From CAYWHE01 sp964458125 (lineage in GTDB: Bacteria; Bacteroidota; Bacteroidia; AKYH767-A; OLB10): a stretch of 24,402 nt of DNA. The notes under the pieces were generated by a model. The model worked only from the letters and a program-made list of their open reading frames with translations, was not told the DNA's origin and made no database searches. Positions 7,637-15,360 of the stretch are shown here, piece by piece. The stretch spans positions 1 to 24,402 of the forward strand of contig CAYWHE010000036.1 of assembly GCA_964458125.1 (NCBI GenBank), given 5' to 3'. The position numbers were made by a program, and so were the translations under genes. Each line of letters begins with the position of its first letter. Position 1 is the first letter of the stretch.

Positions 7637-10546
7637 TTACTTAAAAATGGAAAATTTCCTCAAGGCAACGGTGTGTTGACCGTTTAATTTCAACAGGTAT
7701 ACACCGGCATCAAGGCCAGCGCAATCGAGCGTAACCTGGTGGGTACCCTTTGAATAATAATTCTCCGTCGTGGAGTAAACGGTTTCACCGAGGCTGTTGA
7801 TGAGATAGAGGGTTAATCTGTCGTCACGGTTCATCGTCCAGGACAGGTTCAGGTCATTCATGGCTGGAAGAGGGTATACAACGAGACTCAGGATATCCGG
7901 AGACGGGTTCTCAACACCTGTTGTAGTGGCATCATATAATACAAAATCATCGAGGGCGCCTTCCACCAGGCTGCCCTTGTTGGCGGCTGAATCTTCGGCA
8001 ACAAACCGAACCGAAACGGTGGCCGAGGTGGCAATATAATCCTTAACACGGAAAGCAAATCGTCTCCAGCTGTGATCAGGTGTTCGCGTTACTTCCACAG
8101 GCACCCAATTGACCCCGTCACCGCTGATGGAAACCTGCCAGGCATCTGTTTTGGGATTGGAGCCCTGGTCGTTTGTATACCATCGATAATAGGAGAAGCC
8201 CGGGTTGATACTGGTACTTAAATCAAAGGTGGGTGAAATAAGGGTTGTCCTCCCGCTGTCAATATCATTGGTACCGATGGGATCATTCGGAGAAGCATTT
8301 CCGGTTATGGCGCAAATAATTCCTCCCGGGGTATGCTGGTAATCGGTCTGACAGATCACCCCATTATTAAAGGAACCTACAGGCGTGTCAAACAGCCACT
8401 GGCCGGTTACGGCCCCATCCGTTGGCAAACCTGCAGTCCAGCCGGCCAGGGTACCTTCCATATCATCGGTAACCAGTGGTGTGAAATCGATCATGACATA
8501 ATAAGGAATATTGGGATCAGGATCAGCAGCACCGGCAGGAAGGGTTTGAAGCACCCCGCCGCCGCCGTCCACAATGGCGAGATAATAGCTCACCAGGCTT
8601 CCGGCAGGTTGCCCGGGAATGGAACCTGTATAGGAATTTCCTGAAACATAAGACATGGTAAAGGGTGTCCATGCACCCAAACCGTTCACTTTATAAAATC
8701 CCTGTGCGGTGGCTGTAAACCAGGGGAACTGTGACGTATAGGCAAACGTGGCATTTATAATGACCGGTGAAAGGTCGGTTCCGCTCAACACTTCATTATG
8801 GGTAAACGTGACATTGGTCAGCAGGGTAATACCGTGCCGGGCGAAGGCACTTAATAGCTGGGAAAGATGCGGGGTTCCGTTATTCAGGTTACCGTCATTG
8901 TCATCATCAGTGATGGCTTCTATCAAAATATCCGTGTACAATTGTCCTTCACTTCCATCGGGGCCGGATATGGTGGCCGCAAAGGTTTCGGCAAAGAGAT
9001 CCATGGCCAGCTGACGGTCATTGATGTTGATACCGTAATCCCACCAGGCACCTGCTATGATTTCCCCGTCGGCATGCACTTCCCCGACGAGGTCCTGCGG
9101 GTATACTTTGGGGCTCTGATCATACCTCCGAACATAACCCGTCGGGTCATTCAAAAAAAAGCCAATTCCCAAGACCGGATCATTGGTGAGCCCGTTGGCC
9201 CAGGTATCGGCATAACCTTCGCCCATGGCTCCGTTTCCGAATGACCCGCCGTAAAACTGATAGAGCAGGTCGTTGATGGCATGGCCATATTCATGATAAA
9301 CGACATCGTTGATGAGGGAAGTAGCTCCACATCCTCCACCCTGGTCAAAGAAGTTAATATCGCCATCATAAAATGCATTGCAGGTACCGGCAACATCAAT
9401 ATTGGTTACCATGGGGAAATCAAGGCTGGTGAAGGAAGGCACCTTGCTGTTCAGGTAATTATGTATATCGTTTACGGAATTATAGGCCGACAGCTCCCTG
9501 ATATTTGAATGTGCATCGAATGAAATAGTATTGGAACCGGGATTCACCATAGTCGTAAAGGTTGGCGTAGTGCCGTTGGTTTCAATCTTACTGTACATGC
9601 CTTCCAGGGAAATGGTGACGGATACCGGAACCGTATTGGGCAACCCGGCAAACCCGGTGGCGTCCGTAAAATACAAATTGGATTGCTGCACGATGCCGGC
9701 ATTCTTCACGGGCAATACGGCATTGGGCTGATAGGGATTGGTAGGGGTTATGGTTGCCGTAAGCGTGATATCCGTATTCGCGAAATGGGCCACCTGGTTG
9801 GTGCGGTATAACACCTCACCGTTCATGGCATCAACCAATGTATAATATTTTCCGGGAACCTGTTCCTCATCCTTATTATTGACCGTAATTTCATATACCA
9901 GGTGAAAAGCATAATTCCTGTTACCGGGTACCGGTAATATTTTCAGTTCCGGATTCACCGTTACAGAAATGATTCCTCCAACCTGATCAGAGGCTGCAGC
10001 AATTGCGGCCGCTGGTGGTATTGCCGGCCATGTAACCAAGGATATATTTTCAAAACAATTCAGGCCAAAGACGATCACGCCTCCATTGCTTTTCAACATC
10101 TTCACGGACACTTCGCTCCATAAAACCTCCAGGCCCTGGTATTCCTGGTAATAGGTTACATACTGGTGTTTGGCTGTTTCGGCTGATCTTCGTAAAACCA
10201 GGTTGCTGACGGGAACCCCAAAATCCTGCAATTCGTTCTGAATAAAGGACATGGCCCTGACCTCGGGGGTGCCGGAAGCGGGAATCATCACCGGGTTTCC
10301 AACTGCACGTGCAGGTTTCCGGTTTTCCTCGTTAAACTGTACCCACCACCCGGGATGTTTCTGAATATAGGACATCCAGGCTGCACCGCTGCGCAGTTCC
10401 TGCTGGAATTTAACATCCGGCCGTTTCCCGGATTGAGTAATAAAGGTTTTTAACAAGGGGTCCTTAAAGCCCTGAATATGACCTGAGGCAAAGGATCCTG
10501 AGGAGATAACTGAACATACTAAAAACAGTAAAACTGGTTTTTTCAT
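7637..10546 (-). CDS. secreted M36 (fungalysin-type) metalloprotease with T9SS type A sorting domain
   Basis: Secreted zinc protease of 969 residues. The signal peptide (MKKPVLLFLVCSVISSGSFA) is followed by an FTP-like inhibitory propeptide to about residue 240. The catalytic domain contains the zinc motif HEYGH at 418-422 with Glu419 as catalytic base; the third ligand is probably Glu443 in GAMGEGYAD. The domain continues with D..G..NNGTPH near 555. A beta-sandwich region follows (DDMEGTLAGW to about 870), then a type A C-terminal sorting domain from about 890 (LSLVVYPLPAMNDLNL...GVYLLKLNGQ...KFSIFK), which directs T9SS export and surface attachment. Role inferred: extracellular protein degradation. 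It stands alone, with a consensus promoter and terminator. Confidence 0.93.
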   Translation of the reverse strand: MKKPVLLFLVCSVISSGSFASGHIQGFKDPLLKTFITQSGKRPDVKFQQELRSGAAWMSYIQKHPGWWVQFNEENRKPARAVGNPVMIPASGTPEVRAMSFIQNELQDFGVPVSNLVLRRSAETAKHQYVTYYQEYQGLEVLWSEVSVKMLKSNGGVIVFGLNCFENISLVTWPAIPPAAAIAAASDQVGGIISVTVNPELKILPVPGNRNYAFHLVYEITVNNKDEEQVPGKYYTLVDAMNGEVLYRTNQVAHFANTDITLTATITPTNPYQPNAVLPVKNAGIVQQSNLYFTDATGFAGLPNTVPVSVTISLEGMYSKIETNGTTPTFTTMVNPGSNTISFDAHSNIRELSAYNSVNDIHNYLNSKVPSFTSLDFPMVTNIDVAGTCNAFYDGDINFFDQGGGCGATSLINDVVYHEYGHAINDLLYQFYGGSFGNGAMGEGYADTWANGLTNDPVLGIGFFLNDPTGYVRRYDQSPKVYPQDLVGEVHADGEIIAGAWWDYGININDRQLAMDLFAETFAATISGPDGSEGQLYTDILIEAITDDDNDGNLNNGTPHLSQLLSAFARHGITLLTNVTFTHNEVLSGTDLSPVIINATFAYTSQFPWFTATAQGFYKVNGLGAWTPFTMSYVSGNSYTGSIPGQPAGSLVSYYLAIVDGGGGVLQTLPAGAADPDPNIPYYVMIDFTPLVTDDMEGTLAGWTAGLPTDGAVTGQWLFDTPVGSFNNGVICQTDYQHTPGGIICAITGNASPNDPIGTNDIDSGRTTLISPTFDLSTSINPGFSYYRWYTNDQGSNPKTDAWQVSISGDGVNWVPVEVTRTPDHSWRRFAFRVKDYIATSATVSVRFVAEDSAANKGSLVEGALDDFVLYDATTTGVENPSPDILSLVVYPLPAMNDLNLSWTMNRDDRLTLYLINSLGETVYSTTENYYSKGTHQVTLDCAGLDAGVYLLKLNGQHTVALRKFSIFK

Positions 10547-10566
10547 GATGGTTTTTTAGTTTGAAA

Positions 10567-10597
10567 CAAAAATAAAGATTATTCCCCTTTTTTCAAA
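10567..10597 (-). promoter_or_regulatory. Bacteroidota-type promoter of the M36 protease gene
   Basis: On the minus strand a -33 TTTG (10594-10597) is followed after exactly 19 bp by TATTTTTG (10567-10574), matching the TTTG / TAnnTTTG consensus of the Bacteroidota primary sigma factor. Transcription would begin near 10560, giving a leader of about 14 bases before the ATG at 10546. Confidence 0.7.
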
Positions 10598-10648
10598 CCG
10601 AATCCGGTTAAAGGCTTCGATTCCTTTCATAATACAGTCCGTTATCAG

Positions 10649-11500
10649 TTATTTACGGATCACGACAAAGCGGTCCCGCTTGTTGAGGTCCTGCCAGATC
10701 CGGGTATCCGCATAGCCTGCGTCCTGAAAAAAATCCCGGATCCTGTTGCCGGTTTTTTCGTTGATTTCAGCATAAAACACACCTCCCTTTTGCAAATGCC
10801 TGTTGATGATCCGTTCCAGCGCTTTATAAAACTTCAGGGGATCTTCGTCCGGAACAAAGAGAGCCAGCCGGGGTTCAAATTCAAGGACATTTTTATGCAT
10901 GACGGCCTGTTCACTTTCCAGAACATAAGGAGGATTGCTGACGATGAGATCAAAGGACGTGTTTTCCGGAATCGACAGATTTGGTGAAAGAATATCCGAA
11001 TACATGAATTGAATCTGTAACTGATTTTCCCGGGCATTCCTTTTAGCGGTCTGCAACGCCGCTTCGGAAACATCCAATCCCCAAACTTCCGCTTCGGGAA
11101 ACTTGCTTTTCAAGGCCAGCGCAATACAACCGGAACCGGTGCATACATCCAGCATCCGGGAAGGTTTAGCGGTATCGTTTGCAACGATCCGGTCCACGAG
11201 GTATTCGGTTTCCGGTCTCGGAATCAATACCGCCGGGTCGACCCTGAGCTTCAGGCCATAAAATTCCACCATTCCTGTCACATACTGAACCGGTTCACCC
11301 TGTAACAGACGTTCGAGACCAGTCATCAAACCGGCCTCCACTTCTGCATCCAGTTCCAGCTTACTTTTTGCTCTAAGTTCAGACCGGTTGCAGGAAAGCG
11401 TATCCATCAGCAAAACAGCGGTGATGGCTTCTGCTTCACCGGTATCGTATAGGGAAGAGAGTTTTTCCCTGGCAAGGACTGAAAATTTTTCCAACAGCAT
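10649..11500 (-). CDS. prmC: peptide chain release factor N5-glutamine methyltransferase
   Basis: SAM-dependent methyltransferase that modifies the GGQ glutamine of release factors RF1/RF2. With a start at 11500 it has 284 residues, the usual size. An N-terminal helical domain (MLLEKFSVLAREKLSSLYDTGEAEAI) is followed by the PrmC hallmark VEFYGLKLRVDPAVLIPRPETEYLV, SAM motif I LDVCTGSGCIALALK near residue 117, and the catalytic NPPY at 189-192. The frame is open to 11671, but that overlaps the divergent ribD start at 11598 and lacks homology; ATG 11545 is the other reasonable start. The gene is divergent from ribD. Confidence 0.92.
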   Translation of the reverse strand: MLLEKFSVLAREKLSSLYDTGEAEAITAVLLMDTLSCNRSELRAKSKLELDAEVEAGLMTGLERLLQGEPVQYVTGMVEFYGLKLRVDPAVLIPRPETEYLVDRIVANDTAKPSRMLDVCTGSGCIALALKSKFPEAEVWGLDVSEAALQTAKRNARENQLQIQFMYSDILSPNLSIPENTSFDLIVSNPPYVLESEQAVMHKNVLEFEPRLALFVPDEDPLKFYKALERIINRHLQKGGVFYAEINEKTGNRIRDFFQDAGYADTRIWQDLNKRDRFVVIRK

Positions 11501-11597
11501 CAGCAGGAGTTGAGCCTGAAAGTGTATTTTTGGGCATCTCTGCATGCCTGTGCAAAGAACGGAAATTAATGCATAGCCCGCTCCATTCTCCTGCTGA

Positions 11598-12620
11598 ATG
11601 AATACCCCTGAATACTTCATGAGGCGCTGTCTGCAGCTGGCCCGCCTGGGCGAAGGGCGTACGGCACCCAACCCATTGGTGGGATGCGTCCTCGTCCGGA
11701 ACGGTCAAATCATCGGGGAGGGATTTCATCACGGCTTTGGACAGCCTCATGCCGAAGCGGCAGCCATCCGATCTGTGCAGGATAAAAGCCTCCTTCCTGA
11801 TGCCACACTTTATGTAAACCTGGAACCCTGCGCCCACCATGGCAAAACCCCACCCTGTACCGACCTGATCCTGTCTCACCACATACCCGAAGTGCATATC
11901 GGCTGCCGCGATCCATTTGAAGCCGTCAACGGCAGGGGCATGGAAAAACTTGCCGCCGGTGGTGTGCGGGTGGTCACTCCGGTTTTGGAAAAGGAATGCA
12001 GGGAGGTGAATAAGAGGTTCCTCACTTTCCATGAACGGAAACGACCGTATATTTTACTGAAATGGGCGCGAAGCCTGGACGGCTTTATGGGCCTGCCAGC
12101 GAAACGGGCGGCCATCAGTGATTCGGTTTCAAACCACTGGGTGCATCAAATACGAAGTGAAGAATCCGCTATCATGACCGGGACGGAAACGGTTTTGACT
12201 GATAATCCTCAGTTGACGGTTCGTCGCTGGTTTGGCAGGAATCCGGTGCGTGTCATACCCGACCGCAACCTGAGAATACCACCTGCCATGCAGGTATTCA
12301 GCGGGGAGCCACCGGTGCTGGTGTTTAATGAAAAAAGGCGCGGAGAGGAGGAAAATGTGGAATACATAAAAATAAATTTCCAGGAGGATATGCTCCAGCA
12401 ATTGTTGGATGAGTTGCACGGACGAAAAATCCTCAGTCTGATGGTTGAAGGCGGATCACGATTGCTTCAGTCCTTCCTGAATGAAAACTGCTGGGATGAA
12501 GCCATCGAAATCACCGGTAACCTCCACCTGAAACTCGGTATCCGGGCCCCGGTCATGCAGGCGGACCCGGTCTGTTCCTTCAGCCTGGGCAATGACCGGG
12601 TGCATTTGTACAGAAATTGA
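11598..12620 (+). CDS. ribD: bifunctional riboflavin biosynthesis deaminase/reductase
   Basis: Catalyses the second and third steps of riboflavin synthesis: deamination of the diaminopyrimidine made by GTP cyclohydrolase II, then reduction of the ribosyl side chain. It has 340 residues, normal length. The N-terminal deaminase has TAPNPLVGCVLV, the zinc/catalytic motif HAE (His51, Glu53) and PCAHHGKTPPC with zinc ligands Cys78 and Cys87. The reductase domain begins near residue 145 (RPYILLKWARSLDG) and includes a TGTETVLTDNPQLTVR segment and MVEGGSRLLQSFL. ATG 11598 precedes the conserved MRRCLQLARLGEG. No FMN riboswitch precedes it, and no other rib gene is in the window, so the pathway is scattered as in many Bacteroidota. 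Confidence 0.95.
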   Translation: MNTPEYFMRRCLQLARLGEGRTAPNPLVGCVLVRNGQIIGEGFHHGFGQPHAEAAAIRSVQDKSLLPDATLYVNLEPCAHHGKTPPCTDLILSHHIPEVHIGCRDPFEAVNGRGMEKLAAGGVRVVTPVLEKECREVNKRFLTFHERKRPYILLKWARSLDGFMGLPAKRAAISDSVSNHWVHQIRSEESAIMTGTETVLTDNPQLTVRRWFGRNPVRVIPDRNLRIPPAMQVFSGEPPVLVFNEKRRGEEENVEYIKINFQEDMLQQLLDELHGRKILSLMVEGGSRLLQSFLNENCWDEAIEITGNLHLKLGIRAPVMQADPVCSFSLGNDRVHLYRN

Positions 12621-12867
12621 ACATACATCTGCAGGCCTTGAAATCATTGAACTTAAATTCATATTCAGATGATGCTTGTATTCCCTGGATCATGTAAGCC
12701 ATTACTTTAACAATAGAGCAGGTTGTTCACCATGAGGTTATTCATTCAGAAACAAACGCCGGTTCTCACCTGTTCACCCCTGCATGACACCTTATAAAAC
12801 ACCATTAATTCAATCCTTCCGCATAAAACGGCCCTGCAACTGATGCCTAAACCAGGTACATGAACCT

Positions 12868-13737
12868 ATGAATTTAAACATTTTCCTGAGCATCTTTTTT
12901 GCTTCCGGCCTTTTTGTCATCCTGCGTTATTTTGGAAAAACCGGGGTCAATAATTTTCATGGCATTGTGATCAACTACTTTGCAGCAGCAGGCTGTTCTT
13001 TTCTGAATCAGCCAAAGGACAACATCAGGCATTTTACCGAAACGGCAGGCTTTTTACCGGTTTCTTTTTCCATCGGGTTTTTATTCATCGTGGTGTTTTT
13101 GCTGACGGCTCATGTCACTCAGGTTTCCGGTGTTGGTGTATCTTCGGTCGCATCAAAACTTTCCATGGTCATTCCCATCAGCGCCGGTATATTTCTATAT
13201 CAGGAGAACATGTCTGTTCAGAAACTTACCGGACTGGCGCTGGCGCTGATGGCCGTATCGGTCATCAACCTGCAGGACCGAAAGGTTCATACCTCCCTAA
13301 AAACCGTCATTCTCCTGCCTTTTATTCTATTTATTGGCTGCGGACTTGTCGATACTTCCATCAAGTTCGCACAACATTATTATATCTCCGATGCCAACCG
13401 TCAATTATTTATCATGAGTCTTTTTGGCTCGGCGGGTCTGATCGGGTTACTGAAGTTACTCTACGACCGGATAAAAAAAGACAGTAAAATCAGCCGCAAA
13501 AGTGTAGCCGGCGGAATCATACTTGGTATATGCAATTACCTTTCCCTGTATTTCCTGATCCGCAGTTTTGAATACCCCGGTGCGGAAAGTTCAAAGGTAT
13601 TTGCATTCGTCAACGTAGGCGTGGTAATCCTTTCGATGGTGTGGGCCACATTTATTTTCCAGGAACCCCTGAATAAATTCAAGGTGACCGGCATTTTTCT
13701 TTCGATATCAGCCATTCTCATTCTTTATTTTGTATAA
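12868..13737 (+). CDS. DMT/EamA-like inner-membrane permease
   Basis: Integral membrane protein of 289 residues with about ten hydrophobic segments, starting MNLNIFLSIFFASGLFVILR and ending FKVTGIFLSISAILILYFV. The two-half layout and the short loops after helices 4 and 9 (YQENMSVQKLTGLAL; FQEPLNKFKVTGIFL) are the internal-repeat signature of the drug/metabolite transporter superfamily. The substrate cannot be told from sequence. It is the first gene of a tight unit; the YigZ gene begins 5 bp after its stop. The 247 bp upstream show no clear promoter, only a small AGGT/ACCT inverted repeat just before the start. Confidence 0.85.
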   Translation: MNLNIFLSIFFASGLFVILRYFGKTGVNNFHGIVINYFAAAGCSFLNQPKDNIRHFTETAGFLPVSFSIGFLFIVVFLLTAHVTQVSGVGVSSVASKLSMVIPISAGIFLYQENMSVQKLTGLALALMAVSVINLQDRKVHTSLKTVILLPFILFIGCGLVDTSIKFAQHYYISDANRQLFIMSLFGSAGLIGLLKLLYDRIKKDSKISRKSVAGGIILGICNYLSLYFLIRSFEYPGAESSKVFAFVNVGVVILSMVWATFIFQEPLNKFKVTGIFLSISAILILYFV

Positions 13738-13742
13738 AAAAC

Positions 13743-14360
13743 ATGTTGTTTGAGGATTCCTATATGACGATTGAAAAGCCGGCCACGGGTTTATACAAGG
13801 ACCGGGGCAGCCGTTTCCTGGGCTTTGCCTTTCCGGTCAGTTCGGAGGCGGAGGTAAAAAATCACCTGAATGAACTGAGAAAGGAACATCACCAGGCCAA
13901 CCATCATGGTTACGCGTACCGGATAGGTCCGGATAAAAGTCATTTCCGCTTCAGTGATGACAGGGAACCATCGGGCACTGCAGGCAGGCCAATCCTGAAC
14001 CAGATCCTGTCGGCCGGACTAAGTGATGTGCTGGTGGTGGTAGCGCGTTATTTCGGAGGTTCCCTGCTCGGGGTACCGGGCCTGATACAGGCCTATAAGT
14101 CGGCTGCTGCCGATGCACTGGCACATTGCAAGGTGGTTGAAAAGGTTATGGAAGAAAAATACCGTATTGTTTTTTCCTTTGATCTGATGAATGAAGTGAT
14201 GGGTTTGCTGAAATCCAACCACGCAAGCGTGATCAGCCAGGATGCCGGAGAACATTGCACCATCGATTACCGAATCCGGAAGAACAAGGCGGATGAACTG
14301 AATAACCGTTTGCGCCAGCTTTGTAAGACCGGATCACCACCGGTTATTACTGTTCTGTAA
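13743..14360 (+). CDS. YigZ/IMPACT family protein (UPF0029 + DUF1949)
   Basis: About 205 residues. N-terminal UPF0029/IMPACT domain with RFLGFAFPVSSEAEV, NHHGYAYRIG, FSDDREPSGTAGRPIL and VVVARYFGGSLLGVPGLIQAY, all hallmarks of the family. The C-terminal DUF1949 ferredoxin-like domain covers about 135-200. In eukaryotes IMPACT modulates GCN2 signalling; the bacterial role is not established, though ribosome or RNA contact has been suggested. It lies between the permease (5 bp) and the peptidase (13 bp), clearly one operon. Confidence 0.93.
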   Translation: MLFEDSYMTIEKPATGLYKDRGSRFLGFAFPVSSEAEVKNHLNELRKEHHQANHHGYAYRIGPDKSHFRFSDDREPSGTAGRPILNQILSAGLSDVLVVVARYFGGSLLGVPGLIQAYKSAAADALAHCKVVEKVMEEKYRIVFSFDLMNEVMGLLKSNHASVISQDAGEHCTIDYRIRKNKADELNNRLRQLCKTGSPPVITVL

Positions 14361-14373
14361 ATATTGAAACCAT

Positions 14374-15285
14374 ATGCAACTGTTAAAGAAACTCTGTTCC
14401 ATTCAGGCCCCTTCGGGCAATGAACGTAACATGACCGAATTTGTATTAACTTACCTGGAACAGCAAAAAAACACCTTCCTGGTAAAACCGGAGCTCTTTT
14501 CCGGAGAAGGATTCCAGGACTGCATTGTAGCTGTTTTTGGCAAACCGCGGACTGCTGTATTTGCACATCTCGATTCCATCGGTTTCAGCGTACGTTACGG
14601 AAAAGAACTGTTAAAAGTAGGTGGACCCAAAACCGTTTCGGGGTATAAGCTGGTTGGTGAAGACAGGCAAGGAAAAATTGAATGTGTGCTGATGGCTGAT
14701 GAAGAAAACAACCTCAGCTATGAATTCGAACGGGAAATTGAACGGGGTACGCCACTGTGCTTTAAGCCCAACTTCCGCGAAGACAGTCATTTCATCCAAA
14801 GTTGTTACCTCGACAACAGGATGGGTGTCTGGTGTGCCCTGCGCCTGGCGGAAACACTGGAAAACGGCGCCATCGTATTTTCCTGCTGGGAAGAACATGG
14901 CGGAGGCAGCGTGGGTTACCTCACCCGCTTTTTATATGAAAGGTACCAGGTCAGGCAGGCTCTGGTGGCCGACATTACCTGGATTACGGAAGGCATAGGG
15001 CACGGCCAGGGTGTGGTCCTTTCACTCCGCGATTCAGGCATTCCGCGCAGAAGTTACCTCGAAAAAATCAGGCGCATCCTCGGTGAAAACCAGGTGTCTT
15101 TCCAGTGCGAGGTGGAGGGCAGCGGGGGCAGTGACGGCAATGAGATCCAGCGGTCGCCCTACCCGGTAGACTGGTGTTTTTTAGGCGCTGCCGAAGATTT
15201 TGTTCATTCACCGGATGAAAAAGTTCATAAGACTGATCTCGACAGCATGTTAAAAGCTTACCAGGTGCTGATGAAGGAACTTTAG
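14374..15285 (+). CDS. M42-type metallo-aminopeptidase
   Basis: Cytoplasmic di-metal aminopeptidase of 303 residues, somewhat shorter than the usual 340-360 of M42 enzymes. All expected metal-site residues are visible in order: His65 (AHLDSIG), Asp147 bridging (CYLDNRMG), the Glu173-Glu174 pair (CWEEHGGG; first as base, second as ligand), Asp200 (LVADITW) and His278 (DFVHSP). The N-terminal LLKKLCSIQAPSGNE is the classic start of the family. No signal peptide, so intracellular peptide turnover is likely. The shortness lies in the PDZ-like lid region, so substrate size preference may differ. Last gene of the operon, 13 bp after the YigZ stop and convergent with the next gene. Confidence 0.88.
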   Translation: MQLLKKLCSIQAPSGNERNMTEFVLTYLEQQKNTFLVKPELFSGEGFQDCIVAVFGKPRTAVFAHLDSIGFSVRYGKELLKVGGPKTVSGYKLVGEDRQGKIECVLMADEENNLSYEFEREIERGTPLCFKPNFREDSHFIQSCYLDNRMGVWCALRLAETLENGAIVFSCWEEHGGGSVGYLTRFLYERYQVRQALVADITWITEGIGHGQGVVLSLRDSGIPRRSYLEKIRRILGENQVSFQCEVEGSGGSDGNEIQRSPYPVDWCFLGAAEDFVHSPDEKVHKTDLDSMLKAYQVLMKEL

Positions 15286-15360
15286 CCCGCGCAGGTTTTC
15301 AATACCGTCAGGAAATGTTCTTCCAAAACAACCGGAATGGTCATATTGGTCATGGCTGTG

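Noticed and set aside
11525..11532. TATTTTTG on the plus strand upstream of ribD, as a possible -7 element
   Set aside because: No TTTG lies 18-22 bp upstream, and the site sits in the disputed N-terminal coding part of prmC.
15282..15353. A 23-codon minus-strand frame (MTNMTIPVVLEEHF...) directly after the TPP-regulated receptor
   Set aside because: Very short, no recognisable motif, overlaps the end of the convergent peptidase gene; most likely chance.
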